Below, in pieces: positions 19,209-28,243 of a stretch of DNA of 64,000 nucleotides. The notes under the pieces are model-generated. The model worked only from the letters and a program-made list of their open reading frames with translations. It was not told where the DNA came from and made no database searches. The DNA is taken from contig NZ_VDFW01000026.1 in assembly GCF_006152065.1 (NCBI RefSeq), positions 1 to 64,000 on the forward strand, read 5' to 3'. A program made the translations under genes and the position numbers. Numbering within the stretch: position 1 is the first letter of the stretch; every line of letters starts with the position of its first letter. The stretch is from Amycolatopsis alkalitolerans (lineage in GTDB: Bacteria > Actinomycetota > Actinomycetes > Mycobacteriales > Pseudonocardiaceae).

Positions 19209-19894
19209 CGGCCGCGACGGTCCTGGTGGTGGACGACGAGCCGCAGATCGTGCGAGCACTGCGGATCAACCTGGCCGCCCGGGGCTACAAGGTGATCACC
19301 GCGCACGACGGGGCGGCGGCGCTGCGCGCGGTGGCCGACACGAAGCCCGACGTGGTGGTGCTGGATCTGGGGCTGCCCGACATGGACGGCAACGAGGTCA
19401 TCGCGGGCCTGCGTGGCTGGACGACGGTGCCGATCATCGTGCTGTCCGCGCGCAGCGACTCACCGGACAAGGTGCACGCGCTCGACGCGGGCGCCGACGA
19501 CTACGTCACCAAGCCGTTCGGGATGGACGAGCTGCTGGCCCGCCTCCGCGCCGCGGTGCGCCGCTCGACCGTGTCCACTTCGGACGATGGCGAAGCGGTG
19601 GTCCGGACCGACGCGTTCACGATCGACCTGGCGGCGAAGAAGGTCGAGCGCGACGGGACCGAGGTGCACCTGACCAAGACCGAATGGGGCGTGCTGGAAC
19701 TGCTGGTGCGCAACCAGGGTCGGCTGGTCTCGCAGAGACAGCTGCTGCGCGACGTCTGGGGCCCGAGCTACGAGAACGAGACCCATTACCTCCGGGTCTA
19801 TCTGGCCCAGCTGCGCCGCAAGCTGGAACAGGAACCGTCCCGCCCCCGCCACCTCCTGACAGAACCGGGCATGGGCTACCGCTTCGACCTCTGA
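19205..19894 (+). CDS. kdpE: Response regulator KdpE
   Basis: The 229-residue OmpR-family regulator has a receiver domain with phospho-acceptor Asp54 (VVLDLGLPD), conserved Lys in TKPFGMDELLAR, and a C-terminal winged helix (LTKTEWGVLELLVRNQGRLVS to YLRVYLAQLRRKL). It activates kdpFABC under potassium limitation. ATGA overlap with kdpD. Confidence 0.96.
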   Translation: MTAATVLVVDDEPQIVRALRINLAARGYKVITAHDGAAALRAVADTKPDVVVLDLGLPDMDGNEVIAGLRGWTTVPIIVLSARSDSPDKVHALDAGADDYVTKPFGMDELLARLRAAVRRSTVSTSDDGEAVVRTDAFTIDLAAKKVERDGTEVHLTKTEWGVLELLVRNQGRLVSQRQLLRDVWGPSYENETHYLRVYLAQLRRKLEQEPSRPRHLLTEPGMGYRFDL

Positions 19895-19916
19895 CGCCGA
19901 GTTCGACGTTCGCGGC

Positions 19917-20567
19917 CTACGGCGTGCTGGAGGTGGGACTCCCGCTGCCGCTGCCCGAGGACGAGGAGCTGGCCGACGGGGTGCTGCTGTCGCTGCTCGA
20001 CGAGGGGGTCGAGCTGGACGAGGACGAGCTCGAAGACGGGGTCGAACTCGTGGACGACGTCGGCGGCCTGGTCGTGCTCGACGGCGGCGGGGTCGTGGTG
20101 TCGGTGCGGGGCGGGCTCGTCGGGTTGGTCGACGGGATCGTCGTACCCGGCGGGATGTACGTGCCGGGCGGGATCGGTGCCCCCGGCGGCAGCACCACGG
20201 GCGCCTGGTCCGAACCAGGCGGCGGCACGATCGTCACCACTGGTGTGCCGTTGGGCCCGACGGACACCACGGCGGTCGGCGACGTGGCCGGGTCCGACTG
20301 CGCGACACCGCTCACCGTCACCGTCCCTGGAACCGCGCTCCCCTGGATGACCTGCGGGCCGGACGAGGAGTTCGCGTTCCCTCCCTTGAGATCGCCGGCG
20401 GAAGTCGTCGACGGGGTCGCCAGTTCGGCGATACCGCCGAACGCCGTCGCGAGCACGACGCCGCTGGCGGCGAGCAGCACGTAGCCGCTGCGCTTCATCC
20501 GCGACACCGGATCGCGGGGCGGTGCGACCTCGGTTCGCTGACCCGAACGTGACCCTGAATGGGCCAT
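19917..20567 (-). CDS. Membrane-anchored Ser/Pro/Thr-rich protein, function unknown
   Basis: A 216-residue protein. A short basic cytoplasmic head (to about 27) leads into one hydrophobic segment (GYVLLAASGVVLATAFGG), then a low-complexity exported part: a Val/Thr-rich region, a PPG-rich stretch (PPGAPIPPGTYIPPGTT), and a C-terminal run made almost only of Ser, Thr and Pro. This is the composition of a wall-spanning, perhaps glycosylated stalk. No catalytic domain is seen. ATG 20567 is preceded six bases upstream by AAGGAG; an upstream open frame without a ribosome-binding site is ignored. I do not recognise a family. Confidence 0.7.
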   Translation of the reverse strand: MAHSGSRSGQRTEVAPPRDPVSRMKRSGYVLLAASGVVLATAFGGIAELATPSTTSAGDLKGGNANSSSGPQVIQGSAVPGTVTVSGVAQSDPATSPTAVVSVGPNGTPVVTIVPPPGSDQAPVVLPPGAPIPPGTYIPPGTTIPSTNPTSPPRTDTTTPPPSSTTRPPTSSTSSTPSSSSSSSSSTPSSSSDSSTPSASSSSSGSGSGSPTSSTP

Positions 20568-20620
20568 GGTGGCTCCTTGATGAGGGAATTCGGCCTGGTT
20601 TGCCCGAGCGAAGTAGCCCA

Positions 20621-20665
20621 GGCGGGTGGACCCGCCGCGCAGGTTAGCACCGTCGGTTAACGGTG
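20621..20665. promoter_or_regulatory. Two palindromes in the divergent promoter region before acyP
   Basis: GGCGGGT at 20621-20627 mirrors ACCCGCC at 20630-20636 across two bases. CACCGT at 20648-20653 mirrors ACGGTG at 20660-20665. Both are perfect and lie between the leftward Ser/Pro-rich gene and rightward acyP. They may be operators; no regulator is identifiable. Confidence 0.35.
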
Positions 20666-20720
20666 TGCGAGCGGCGCGGTGCGCACCGTTCACTGTCCGC
20701 AGTCATCGCGGTGGGGCACG

Positions 20721-21017
20721 ATGGGGGCCGTGAACCTCGAACAGAATGCGGTCCGGCTCACCGCCTGGATCAGCGGCCGGGTGCAGGGTGTCGGTTTCCG
20801 CTGGTGGTCACGATGCCGTGCGCTCGAGCTGGGACTGGTTGGCAGTGCGGAGAATCTGCCCGACGGTCGCGTCGAGGTCACCGCGGAAGGCCGGAAAGAT
20901 CACTGTGAGCAGTTCCTGTCTCTTTTACGTTCGTCCTCATCACCCGGAAGTGTGGATCGAGTCGTGGAACGGTGGTCGGCCGCCGAGGGCGGGTTCACGG
21001 GCTTCGTCGAGAAGTGA
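20721..21017 (+). CDS. acyP: Acylphosphatase
   Basis: The 98-residue enzyme hydrolyses acyl phosphates. The catalytic Arg is in GRVQGVGFRWW and the catalytic Asn in AENLPDGRVEV, both canonical. Start is ATG 20721 or GTG 20730. It lies directly upstream of smc, as in mycobacteria, where acyP also precedes smc. Confidence 0.92.
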   Translation: MGAVNLEQNAVRLTAWISGRVQGVGFRWWSRCRALELGLVGSAENLPDGRVEVTAEGRKDHCEQFLSLLRSSSSPGSVDRVVERWSAAEGGFTGFVEK

Positions 21018-21151
21018 GGTTCTTGGGTCTCGTGTGACGGCTGAGGTGGCGGCGCGCCGAGCCAGGGAGTGCTTGCCGGGCTCGCCGGGAGTGCCTCGGT
21101 AGACTCGACGAGATCTGGCAGTGATCGCAGCACCGGAGGGGTCCCCGCCAC

Positions 21152-24100
21152 GTGCACCTGAAAACACTGACGCTGAAGGGCTTCAAGTCCTTCGCCTCGG
21201 CTACCACCTTGCGGTTCGAGCCGGGCATCACCTGCGTCGTGGGGCCGAACGGCTCGGGCAAGTCCAACGTGCTGGACGCGTTGCGCTGGGTGATGGGCAC
21301 GCAGGGCGCGAAGGACCTGCGGGGCGGCAAGATGGAGGACGTCATCTTCGCCGGCACCTCCGGCCGTGCCCCGCTTGGCCGCGCCGAGGTCACGCTGACC
21401 ATCGACAACGCCGACGGGGCGCTCCCGATCGAGTACTCCGAGGTCTCGATCACCCGCCGCATGTTCCGTGACGGCGCGAGTGAGTACGAGATCAACGGCA
21501 GCTCGTGCCGCCTGCTCGACATCCAGGAACTGCTGTCGGACTCCGGTATCGGCCGCGAGATGCACGTCATCGTCGGCCAGGGGCAGCTCTCGCAGATCCT
21601 CGAGTCCAAGCCCGAGGAGCGCCGCGCGTTCATCGAAGAGGCCGCGGGCGTGCTGAAACACCGCAAGCGCAAGGAAAAGGCCCTGCGCAAGCTCACCGCG
21701 ATGCAGGGCAACCTCGACCGCCTCGGCGATCTGACCGCGGAACTGCGCCGCCAGCTCAAACCGCTGGGCAAACAGGCCGAGATCGCGCGCAAGGCCCAGG
21801 CCGTGCAGGCGGAACTGCGCGACGCCCGGCTGCGCCTGTTCGCCGACGACCTGGTCACCCAGCGCGAGGCGATCGCGAAGGAAGAGGCCGACGAGGCCAC
21901 CGCGCGCGCCCGCCGCGCGGAGGTCGAGCAGGCGCTGGAAATGGTCAGCGCCGAAGAACAGCAACTCGAAGCGTTGCTGGCCGAGGACGCGCCACGCCTG
22001 GCCGCGACACAGGACACCTGGTACAAGCTGTCGGCGCTGGCGGAACGCCTGCGCGGCACCGTGCGGCTCGCAGTGGAGCGGCAGCGGCACCTGTCCGCCG
22101 AGGTCGAGACGCAGCAGGCCGGGCGTGACCCGGAGGAGTTGCTGGCCGAGGCCGAGCAGGTCGCGGAGCGCGAGGAAGAGCTCAACGAGGCCGTAGCGCG
22201 GGCCCGCGCGATGCTGTCGGAAACCGTGCAGCGGCGCGAACAGCTCGAACACGCGGTGCAGGCCGCCGAGAAGGCGCATATGGCCGCCGTCCGCGCGATC
22301 GCCGACCGGCGTGAGGGGCTGGCGAAGTTGACCGGTCAGGTCGAGGCGTTGCGCAGCAAAAACGGCGCCACCTCCGACGAGATCGACCGGCTCACCGCGT
22401 CGATCGACGAGGCCGCCGCGCGCGCGGAGATCGCCGTCGAGGAGTTGGAGGAGGCCAAGGCCGAGGGCGGCGCCGAGGAGTCCGGCGACGCGGACCTGCT
22501 GGCCCGGCACGATCGCGCGGTCGAGGCGAACAAGACCGCGAGGGAACGCGTCGACGAGCTGGTCAAGGCCGAGCGGTCGACCGAGCGCGAGATCGCCTCG
22601 GAGAAGGCGCGCGTGGACGCCCTGTCCATGGGCTTGCGCCGCAAGGACGGTGCGGGCGCGCTGCTTTCCGCGTCGGACAAGCTGCCGGGCTTGCTGGGCT
22701 CGGTCGCGGCGCTGCTGACCGTCGAGCCGGGTTTCGAGGTCGCGCTCGCCGCCGCGCTCGGTCCGGTCGCGGACGCGGTCGCGGTCCGGGGCGGCGAAGA
22801 CGCGCTCGCCGCGCTGAAGTACTTGAAGGACAACGACTCCGGCCGTGCGGGCGTGCTGCTCGGCGGCCAGGAGTACACAGTGGACACTTCATCGTGGCCG
22901 TCGCTGCCCGAGGGTGCTCGCTGGGCGCGCGAGGTCGTCACCGCGCCCGAAGGTCTGCGACCGGCCGTGGAACGCGCGCTGGAGTGTGTCGCCGTGGTGT
23001 CTGATTTGGACGGTGCACGGCGGCTGGTGGCCGTGCATCCCGGTGTGAGCACGGTGACCACCGAAGGCGATGTGTTCGGTACACATTGGGCGGTCGGCGG
23101 TTCTTCGCGCAGCGAGAGCGTGATCGAGGTGCAGGCGGCGGTCGACGAGGCGCGGGACCGGCTGCTGGCCGCGGAACGGTTGCTGGAGCGGACCGCTGCC
23201 GAGCTGGAAGGAGCCCGCGCCGAGCAGCAGGCCCGCGGCGACGAGGTCGCGCAGGCGAAGGAAGCGCTCGGGGAGGCCAAGGTCCGCAAGGCCCGTTCTT
23301 CGGAACGGCTGAACCGCCTGCAGCAGGCGGCGCGTTCGGCCGAGGCCGAGGTCAGCCGCCTGCATCAGCAGCGCGCGCAGGTCGAGGCAGGCCGCGAGGA
23401 GGCCGTGCGGAAGCTCGCCGAGCTCGAGGAGCGGCTGACGCTGGTCGCCGAGGAGTCGGTCGACGAAGATCCCGACACCAGCGAGCGCGACCAGATGGCC
23501 GAGGAGCTCGCGCTCGTCCGGCAGGAAGAGGTCGAGGCCCGCCTCTCGCTGCGGACCGCCGAGGAGCGGGCGCGCGGTATCGCGGGGCGCGCGGAGTCGC
23601 TGCGCCGGGCCGCGCACGCCGAGCAGCAGGCGCGGGAGCGTGCGGAGAAATCCCGTGCGGCACGGGCGAAAGGCGCCGCGATCGCGGCCGCCGTCGTCGA
23701 CGCGGGCGAACTCGCGCTGGAGCGCATCGAGCAGTCGGTGCAGCGCGCGGCGGTCGAGCGCGACGAGGTGCAGGCGGCGCGGCAGGGCCGGGAGACGGCG
23801 CTGGCGCAGGTGCGCAGCCGAGTGCGTGAGATGGCCGGGGAGCTGGAGAAGCTGACCGATGCCGTGCACCGCGACGAGGTGCTGCGGGCCGAGCAGCGGC
23901 TGCGGTTGGAACAGCTGGAGACCAAGATCTCCGAGGACTTCGGCATCGGTTTGGCGGACCTGGTCACCGAGTACGGCCCGGATGTGCCGGTGCCGCCCGG
24001 GGCCGGCGAGATGGCCGAGTACGAGGAGGCGCGCGAGCGCGGCGAGTCGGTGACGGCGCCGCCGCCGATCCCGTACGACCGGCCGACGCAGGAGCGCCGC

Positions 24101-24766
24101 GCGAAGCGGGCGGAGAAGGACCTGTCGATGCTCGGCAAGGTCAACCCGCTCGCGCTGGAGGAGTTCGCAGCGCTGGAGGAACGCTACAAGTTCCTGTCCA
24201 CGCAACTGGAGGACCTCAAGGCGACGCGCAAGGACCTGTTGACGGTGATCAAGGAGGTGGACGACAAGATCCTGGAGGTCTTCACGTCCGCCTACCACGA
24301 CGTCGCGCGCGAGTTCGAGACCGTGTTCTCGGTGCTGTTCCCCGGTGGGGAAGGCCGCATGGTGCTGACCGAGCCGGACGACATGCTCGCCACCGGCGTG
24401 GACGTCGAGGCGCGGCCGCCGGGCAAGAAGGTCAAGCGGCTGTCGTTGCTGTCCGGTGGGGAGAAGTCGCTGGTCGCGGTAGGGATGCTGGTCGCGATCT
24501 TCCGCGCCCGGCCGTCGCCGTTCTACGTGATGGACGAGGTCGAGGCCGCGCTGGACGACACGAACATGCGGCGGTTGATCGGCCTGCTGGAGCAGCTGCG
24601 TGACTCGTCGCAGCTGATCATCATCACGCACCAGAAGCCGACGATGGAGATCGCGGACGCGCTGTACGGCGTGAGCATGCAGGGCGATGGGATCACGAAG
24701 GTCATCTCGCAGCGGCTGCGTGAGGAGAAGGTCGAGGTCGGCTCGCCGGTCAAAGCCGCCAGCTGA
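21152..24766 (+). CDS. smc: Chromosome segregation protein SMC
   Basis: The 1204-residue condensin ATPase begins with HLKTLTLKGFKSFA and Walker A GPNGSGKSN (about 32-40). Long coiled coils flank a hinge (about 500-640, with GLLGSVAALLTVEPGFE and ALAAALGPVADAV). The C-terminal half carries the signature LSLLSGGEKSLVA and Walker B FYVMDEVEAALDD. It folds and segregates chromosomes with ScpAB. GTG start with GGAGG about 12 bases upstream. Length is usual for the family. Confidence 0.97.
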   Translation: MHLKTLTLKGFKSFASATTLRFEPGITCVVGPNGSGKSNVLDALRWVMGTQGAKDLRGGKMEDVIFAGTSGRAPLGRAEVTLTIDNADGALPIEYSEVSITRRMFRDGASEYEINGSSCRLLDIQELLSDSGIGREMHVIVGQGQLSQILESKPEERRAFIEEAAGVLKHRKRKEKALRKLTAMQGNLDRLGDLTAELRRQLKPLGKQAEIARKAQAVQAELRDARLRLFADDLVTQREAIAKEEADEATARARRAEVEQALEMVSAEEQQLEALLAEDAPRLAATQDTWYKLSALAERLRGTVRLAVERQRHLSAEVETQQAGRDPEELLAEAEQVAEREEELNEAVARARAMLSETVQRREQLEHAVQAAEKAHMAAVRAIADRREGLAKLTGQVEALRSKNGATSDEIDRLTASIDEAAARAEIAVEELEEAKAEGGAEESGDADLLARHDRAVEANKTARERVDELVKAERSTEREIASEKARVDALSMGLRRKDGAGALLSASDKLPGLLGSVAALLTVEPGFEVALAAALGPVADAVAVRGGEDALAALKYLKDNDSGRAGVLLGGQEYTVDTSSWPSLPEGARWAREVVTAPEGLRPAVERALECVAVVSDLDGARRLVAVHPGVSTVTTEGDVFGTHWAVGGSSRSESVIEVQAAVDEARDRLLAAERLLERTAAELEGARAEQQARGDEVAQAKEALGEAKVRKARSSERLNRLQQAARSAEAEVSRLHQQRAQVEAGREEAVRKLAELEERLTLVAEESVDEDPDTSERDQMAEELALVRQEEVEARLSLRTAEERARGIAGRAESLRRAAHAEQQARERAEKSRAARAKGAAIAAAVVDAGELALERIEQSVQRAAVERDEVQAARQGRETALAQVRSRVREMAGELEKLTDAVHRDEVLRAEQRLRLEQLETKISEDFGIGLADLVTEYGPDVPVPPGAGEMAEYEEARERGESVTAPPPIPYDRPTQERRAKRAEKDLSMLGKVNPLALEEFAALEERYKFLSTQLEDLKATRKDLLTVIKEVDDKILEVFTSAYHDVAREFETVFSVLFPGGEGRMVLTEPDDMLATGVDVEARPPGKKVKRLSLLSGGEKSLVAVGMLVAIFRARPSPFYVMDEVEAALDDTNMRRLIGLLEQLRDSSQLIIITHQKPTMEIADALYGVSMQGDGITKVISQRLREEKVEVGSPVKAAS

Positions 24767-24779
24767 GGGCGTTCACGGC

Positions 24780-24915
24780 GCGTGTTGGCCCGCCAGGTCG
24801 GTGGCTTTGCCCTTCGCGACGGCGAGTTGGCCCTTGCGAGAGGCGGACCGGTCACGAACGGCCAATTCACTGCCGCAGGCAGCAAACACGCCGACGCGGT
24901 CGACAAACACGCCGG
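24780..24915. repeat. Intergenic modular inverted repeat, copy A
   Basis: Forward modules GCGTGTTGGCC (24780-24790), GGCTTTGCC and GCGAGTTGGCC (24822-24832) are followed by complementary modules GGCCAATTCAC (24860-24870), GCAAACACGCC and ACAAACACGCC (to 24913). The array could fold as a long imperfect hairpin. It begins 13 bases after the smc stop and ends at the stop of the convergent gene. Related copies are at about 50.0 and 53.0 kb. Confidence 0.75.
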
Positions 24916-25518
24916 TTAGGCGATGGGGAGGGTGCCGTCCCATTCGGCGACCGGGGCGGCGTGCCAGGTCCATTTGGTGAGGCGCGGGAGGTCGTCGCCC
25001 AAGGGGGCGCGGCCGTTGGCCCACAGCAGGGTCTGCCACGGGTCGCTGTCGGTCGGGGCCCACGGGAAGAGCCGGTACAGGGCCGCGGCGGCGAGCCGGG
25101 CCGGCGGGGTGAAGCTCGTGCCGAGGCCGCCCGCCGCGTCGTAGGTGTGCACCAGTAGCTCGTCACAAGCCATGGCGGCGAACCCGGCCGCGTCGGCAAG
25201 CCCGGCCGGATGCCAGCCGCGCGCCTCCGGCGCGCTCGTCGCCACGACCGCGGCCAGCACCTTGGCCGTCGTGCCGAGCGTCACGAGCAGCTCGGCCGGC
25301 GGGGACTCCGGTCGCACCCGCGCATCCATTGTGGACAGCTCGGTCGGGCCCGCGGCCAGATCGTAGGCGTACCAGTGCAGGCAGTCACCGATATGGGCCA
25401 CGACCTGGGCCACCGTCATCTCGAGGTCCGGCGCCGGGGCGGTCCAGTCGCCGTCGAGATGCCCGGAGAGGAACTCGGCGCATACCTCGGCGGTGCTGAG
25501 CAAGACGTTCGCGTCCAT
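24916..25518 (-). CDS. DinB/maleylpyruvate isomerase N-terminal domain protein
   Basis: A 200-residue protein with the four-helix layout of the mycothiol-dependent DinB/MDMPI superfamily: VCAEFLSGHLDGDW at the start, VAQVVAHIGDCLHWYAYDL with a candidate metal His, and a second His in CDELLVHTYDAAGG. Such proteins are thiol-dependent transferases or isomerases; the substrate is unknown. The ATG at 25518 gives a normal length. Forms a convergent pair with smc and is divergent from the desaturase. Confidence 0.75.
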   Translation of the reverse strand: MDANVLLSTAEVCAEFLSGHLDGDWTAPAPDLEMTVAQVVAHIGDCLHWYAYDLAAGPTELSTMDARVRPESPPAELLVTLGTTAKVLAAVVATSAPEARGWHPAGLADAAGFAAMACDELLVHTYDAAGGLGTSFTPPARLAAAALYRLFPWAPTDSDPWQTLLWANGRAPLGDDLPRLTKWTWHAAPVAEWDGTLPIA

Positions 25519-25536
25519 CGCCGGAACGCTAGCAGG

Positions 25537-25556
25537 GGCCGGGAACCAACCCGGCC
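25537..25556. promoter_or_regulatory. Perfect 7-bp inverted repeat in a divergent promoter region
   Basis: GGCCGGG at 25537-25543 mirrors CCCGGCC at 25550-25556 with a six-base spacer, between the DinB-like gene and the desaturase. It may be an operator or a stem-loop in a 5' leader. Confidence 0.3.
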
Positions 25557-25665
25557 GCCCGGCCGTTGTGAGGGCAAGTCGCTTGTTTTGCGTGTCGTGT
25601 CGCCAGCACGTTCCGCGGAGCCCTCGGCCCCCCGTTTCGAACGACGAAGCCATTGGTGGCACGGA

Positions 25666-26688
25666 ATGACCAGTACGTCCAGCGCGCCCGCCCGCCCGGG
25701 CAGCGAGTTCACGCGGCTGTCCCGCCTGATCAACCAGCACGGCCTGCTCAAACGCCGTCCCGGCGACTACGCCCGCCGGTTCACCGTCAACGGGCTGCTG
25801 CTGGCCGGCGGCTGGACCGCGTTCGTCGTGGTGGGGGCGTCCTGGTGGAACCTGCTGACCGGCGCGTTCCTCGCGGTGATGTTCGCGCAGCTCGCGTTCG
25901 TCGGCCACGACGCCGGGCACAAGCAGATCTTCCGCAGCAAGCGGGCCAACGACTTCGTCGGCCATCTGCACGGTGCGCTGATCGGGATGAGCTACGGGAA
26001 GTGGGTCGGCCAGCACAACCGGCACCACGCCAACCCCAACCACGAGGTCGAAGACCCGGACCTCGACATCCCGGCGCTGGCGTTCACCGTCGAGCAGGCC
26101 ACCGGCAAGCGCGGTCTGCTGCGCTGGCTCGCGAAGTACCAGGCGTTCCTGTTCTTCCCGCTGCTCCTGCTCGAAGGCCTGAGCCTGCACCAGTCCGGGA
26201 TCCGGGCCGTCATCCGCCGCGAGGTCAAGTCCCACCGGCTCGAGGCCGTGCTGATCTTCGGGCACGTGATCGCCTACCTGACCGCGGTGTTCCTGGTGCT
26301 CACCCCGCTGCAGGCGGTCGTGTTCATCGCGGTGCACCAGGGATTGTGGGGCGTCTACATGGGCTGCTCGTTCGCTCCCAACCACAAGGGGATGCCGACG
26401 CTGACCGCCGGGCAGAAGCTCGATCACCTGCACAAACAGGTCCTGACCTCACGGAACGTCCGTGGCGGGCGACTGGTGGACTACGCGCTGGGCGGGCTGA
26501 ACTACCAGATCGAGCACCACCTGTTCCCGAGCATGCCGCGGGCGAACCTGCGGCGTGCCCAGCCTCTGGTGCGCGAGTTCTGCCTTCGCGTCGGCCTGCC
26601 CTATCACGAGACCACCGCGTTCGGCTCCTACGGGCAGGTGCTGAGCCATCTCCACGCGGTCGGCGCACCCCTGCGCGCCGCCACCTGA
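25666..26688 (+). CDS. Membrane fatty acid desaturase (acyl-CoA/acyl-lipid type)
   Basis: The 340-residue integral membrane enzyme has the three histidine boxes of di-iron desaturases: HDAGH near 86, HNRHH near 118, and QIEHH near 285. Hydrophobic segments lie at about 45-80 and 160-235. It introduces a double bond into fatty acyl chains, probably to control membrane fluidity; regiochemistry cannot be told. The stop lies one base before the stop of the convergent symporter gene. Confidence 0.9.
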   Translation: MTSTSSAPARPGSEFTRLSRLINQHGLLKRRPGDYARRFTVNGLLLAGGWTAFVVVGASWWNLLTGAFLAVMFAQLAFVGHDAGHKQIFRSKRANDFVGHLHGALIGMSYGKWVGQHNRHHANPNHEVEDPDLDIPALAFTVEQATGKRGLLRWLAKYQAFLFFPLLLLEGLSLHQSGIRAVIRREVKSHRLEAVLIFGHVIAYLTAVFLVLTPLQAVVFIAVHQGLWGVYMGCSFAPNHKGMPTLTAGQKLDHLHKQVLTSRNVRGGRLVDYALGGLNYQIEHHLFPSMPRANLRRAQPLVREFCLRVGLPYHETTAFGSYGQVLSHLHAVGAPLRAAT

Positions 26689-26689
26689 G

Positions 26690-28234
26690 TCAGGCGCCGG
26701 TCCGCTCCAGTTCTCCCGGCTGCTCGACCCGCGGGTCGCGCGTGCGGTGGCGCAAGGAGAGCGCGCCGCCGACGAAGAGGGTGATCAGCACACCGAGCAG
26801 CGTGTACCACGGGAACGCCAGCACGACGGGTTTCGCGCCGGGCGCTGGCGGGATCTTCACGCCGAGGACCACCACGGCCATCACCGCGACGGTCACCCCG
26901 AACGCGATGATCGCGTCGAGCTGCCGGGCCTTCTTGACCCACATGCCCAGGAAGAACGCGCCGAGCATCGCGCCGTAGGTGTAGCCGGTGATCGACAGGC
27001 CCTGCTCGATCACCGGGTTGTTGCGGCTGGAGAACAGCGATCCGAACACCGCGAACACGACGGCCCACACGAGTGTCCACACGCGACCGTGCCGCAGCAC
27101 CTTCGAGTCCTCGGGCTTGCGCTTGGTGAACCGCTGGTAGAGGTCCGCGACGGTCGAGTTCGACAGCGCGTTGAGCGCCGAGGCCAGCGCACCCATGGTC
27201 GAGGCGAGGATCGCGGCGATCAGCAGGCCCGCGACGCCGACCGGCAGCTCGCTGGTGATGAAGTTCGTGAAGACGTCGTCGCTGCTCTTCGCGTGGAGCT
27301 CCGTCAGCGTGCGGAACCCGTTGTGCGCCCACAGCATCGCGCCGATGAACAGGAACAGCGCGAACTGGACGGTCACCACGAGCCCGCTGCCGATCAGCGC
27401 CTTGCGCCCGTCCGCGATGCTGCGGCAGGACAGGAACCGCTGCACGATCAGCTGGTCGGAACCGTGCGAGGCCATCGTGAAGATCGCGCCGCCGACGACC
27501 GCGGTGAGGAAGGCGTACTGGTTCGTGAGCAGGTGCAGCCCGGAGAAGTTGAAGTCGAACACCCGGAAGATGCCCGCCTCCGATGCCCGCGAAGCCCAGC
27601 CCGACGGCAGCTTCGTGGCCAGCACGATCGCCGCGACGATGGCCGCGCCGACGTACACCGAAAGCTGGATCACGTCCACCCACACGACCGCCTTGATCCC
27701 GCCGACGAGCGCGTAGATGACGGTGAGCGCGGTCAGCACCACCACGATGTGCCAGTACTGCGTGTGCAGCCCGTAGTGCGAAAGGATGAGCTGGATCGGG
27801 ATGGCGCCCGCGAACAGCCGCACACCCTCGGCGAGCAGTCGCGTGACGATGAACGCGACGCTGGAGACGCCCTGCATGGTCGAGCCGAAGCGTTCGCCGA
27901 GGAAGGCGTACGCCGTGGACTGCTTGCCCTTGAAGTAGCGCGGCAGCAGCACGAACGACACCAGGGTCCGGCCGATGATGTAGCCGAACGGCAGCTGGAG
28001 GTAGGTGAGCCCGTTGTAGCTGCCCGACGCCGCCCAGATCAGCCCCGGGGTGCTGATGACGGTCAGCGTGGAGGTTTCGGTGGCGACGATCGAGAAACAC
28101 ACGGCCCACCACGGCAGGCTGCGCTCGCCGATGAAGTAGTCCGCGGCCGATCGCTGCCTGCGCCCGGCCAGCACGCCGACGACGGGCATGGCGGCGAGGT
28201 AGACGACGATGATCGCCAGGTCCACGGGATGCAT
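26690..28234 (-). CDS. Sodium:solute symporter (SSS family)
   Basis: The 514-residue transporter has about 13 membrane segments and SSS hallmarks: DYFIGERSLPWWAVCFSIVATETSTLT near the start, YALVGGIKAVVWVDVIQ, and ASTMGALASALNALSNSTVADLYQRF. It lies 9 bases downstream of anmK on the same strand, so it may import a cell-wall sugar or sialic-acid-like substrate, but that is inference from context only. Confidence 0.88.
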   Translation of the reverse strand: MHPVDLAIIVVYLAAMPVVGVLAGRRQRSAADYFIGERSLPWWAVCFSIVATETSTLTVISTPGLIWAASGSYNGLTYLQLPFGYIIGRTLVSFVLLPRYFKGKQSTAYAFLGERFGSTMQGVSSVAFIVTRLLAEGVRLFAGAIPIQLILSHYGLHTQYWHIVVVLTALTVIYALVGGIKAVVWVDVIQLSVYVGAAIVAAIVLATKLPSGWASRASEAGIFRVFDFNFSGLHLLTNQYAFLTAVVGGAIFTMASHGSDQLIVQRFLSCRSIADGRKALIGSGLVVTVQFALFLFIGAMLWAHNGFRTLTELHAKSSDDVFTNFITSELPVGVAGLLIAAILASTMGALASALNALSNSTVADLYQRFTKRKPEDSKVLRHGRVWTLVWAVVFAVFGSLFSSRNNPVIEQGLSITGYTYGAMLGAFFLGMWVKKARQLDAIIAFGVTVAVMAVVVLGVKIPPAPGAKPVVLAFPWYTLLGVLITLFVGGALSLRHRTRDPRVEQPGELERTGA

Positions 28235-28243
28235 TCGTCTCTC

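Noticed and set aside
16545-19259. 904-codon open frame antisense to kdpD
   Set aside because: No recognisable domain; Arg/His-rich composition; kdpD motifs are complete on the plus strand.
24780-24915. CRISPR array
   Set aside because: Modules are 9-12 bases, irregularly spaced and inverted, not direct repeats with unique spacers.
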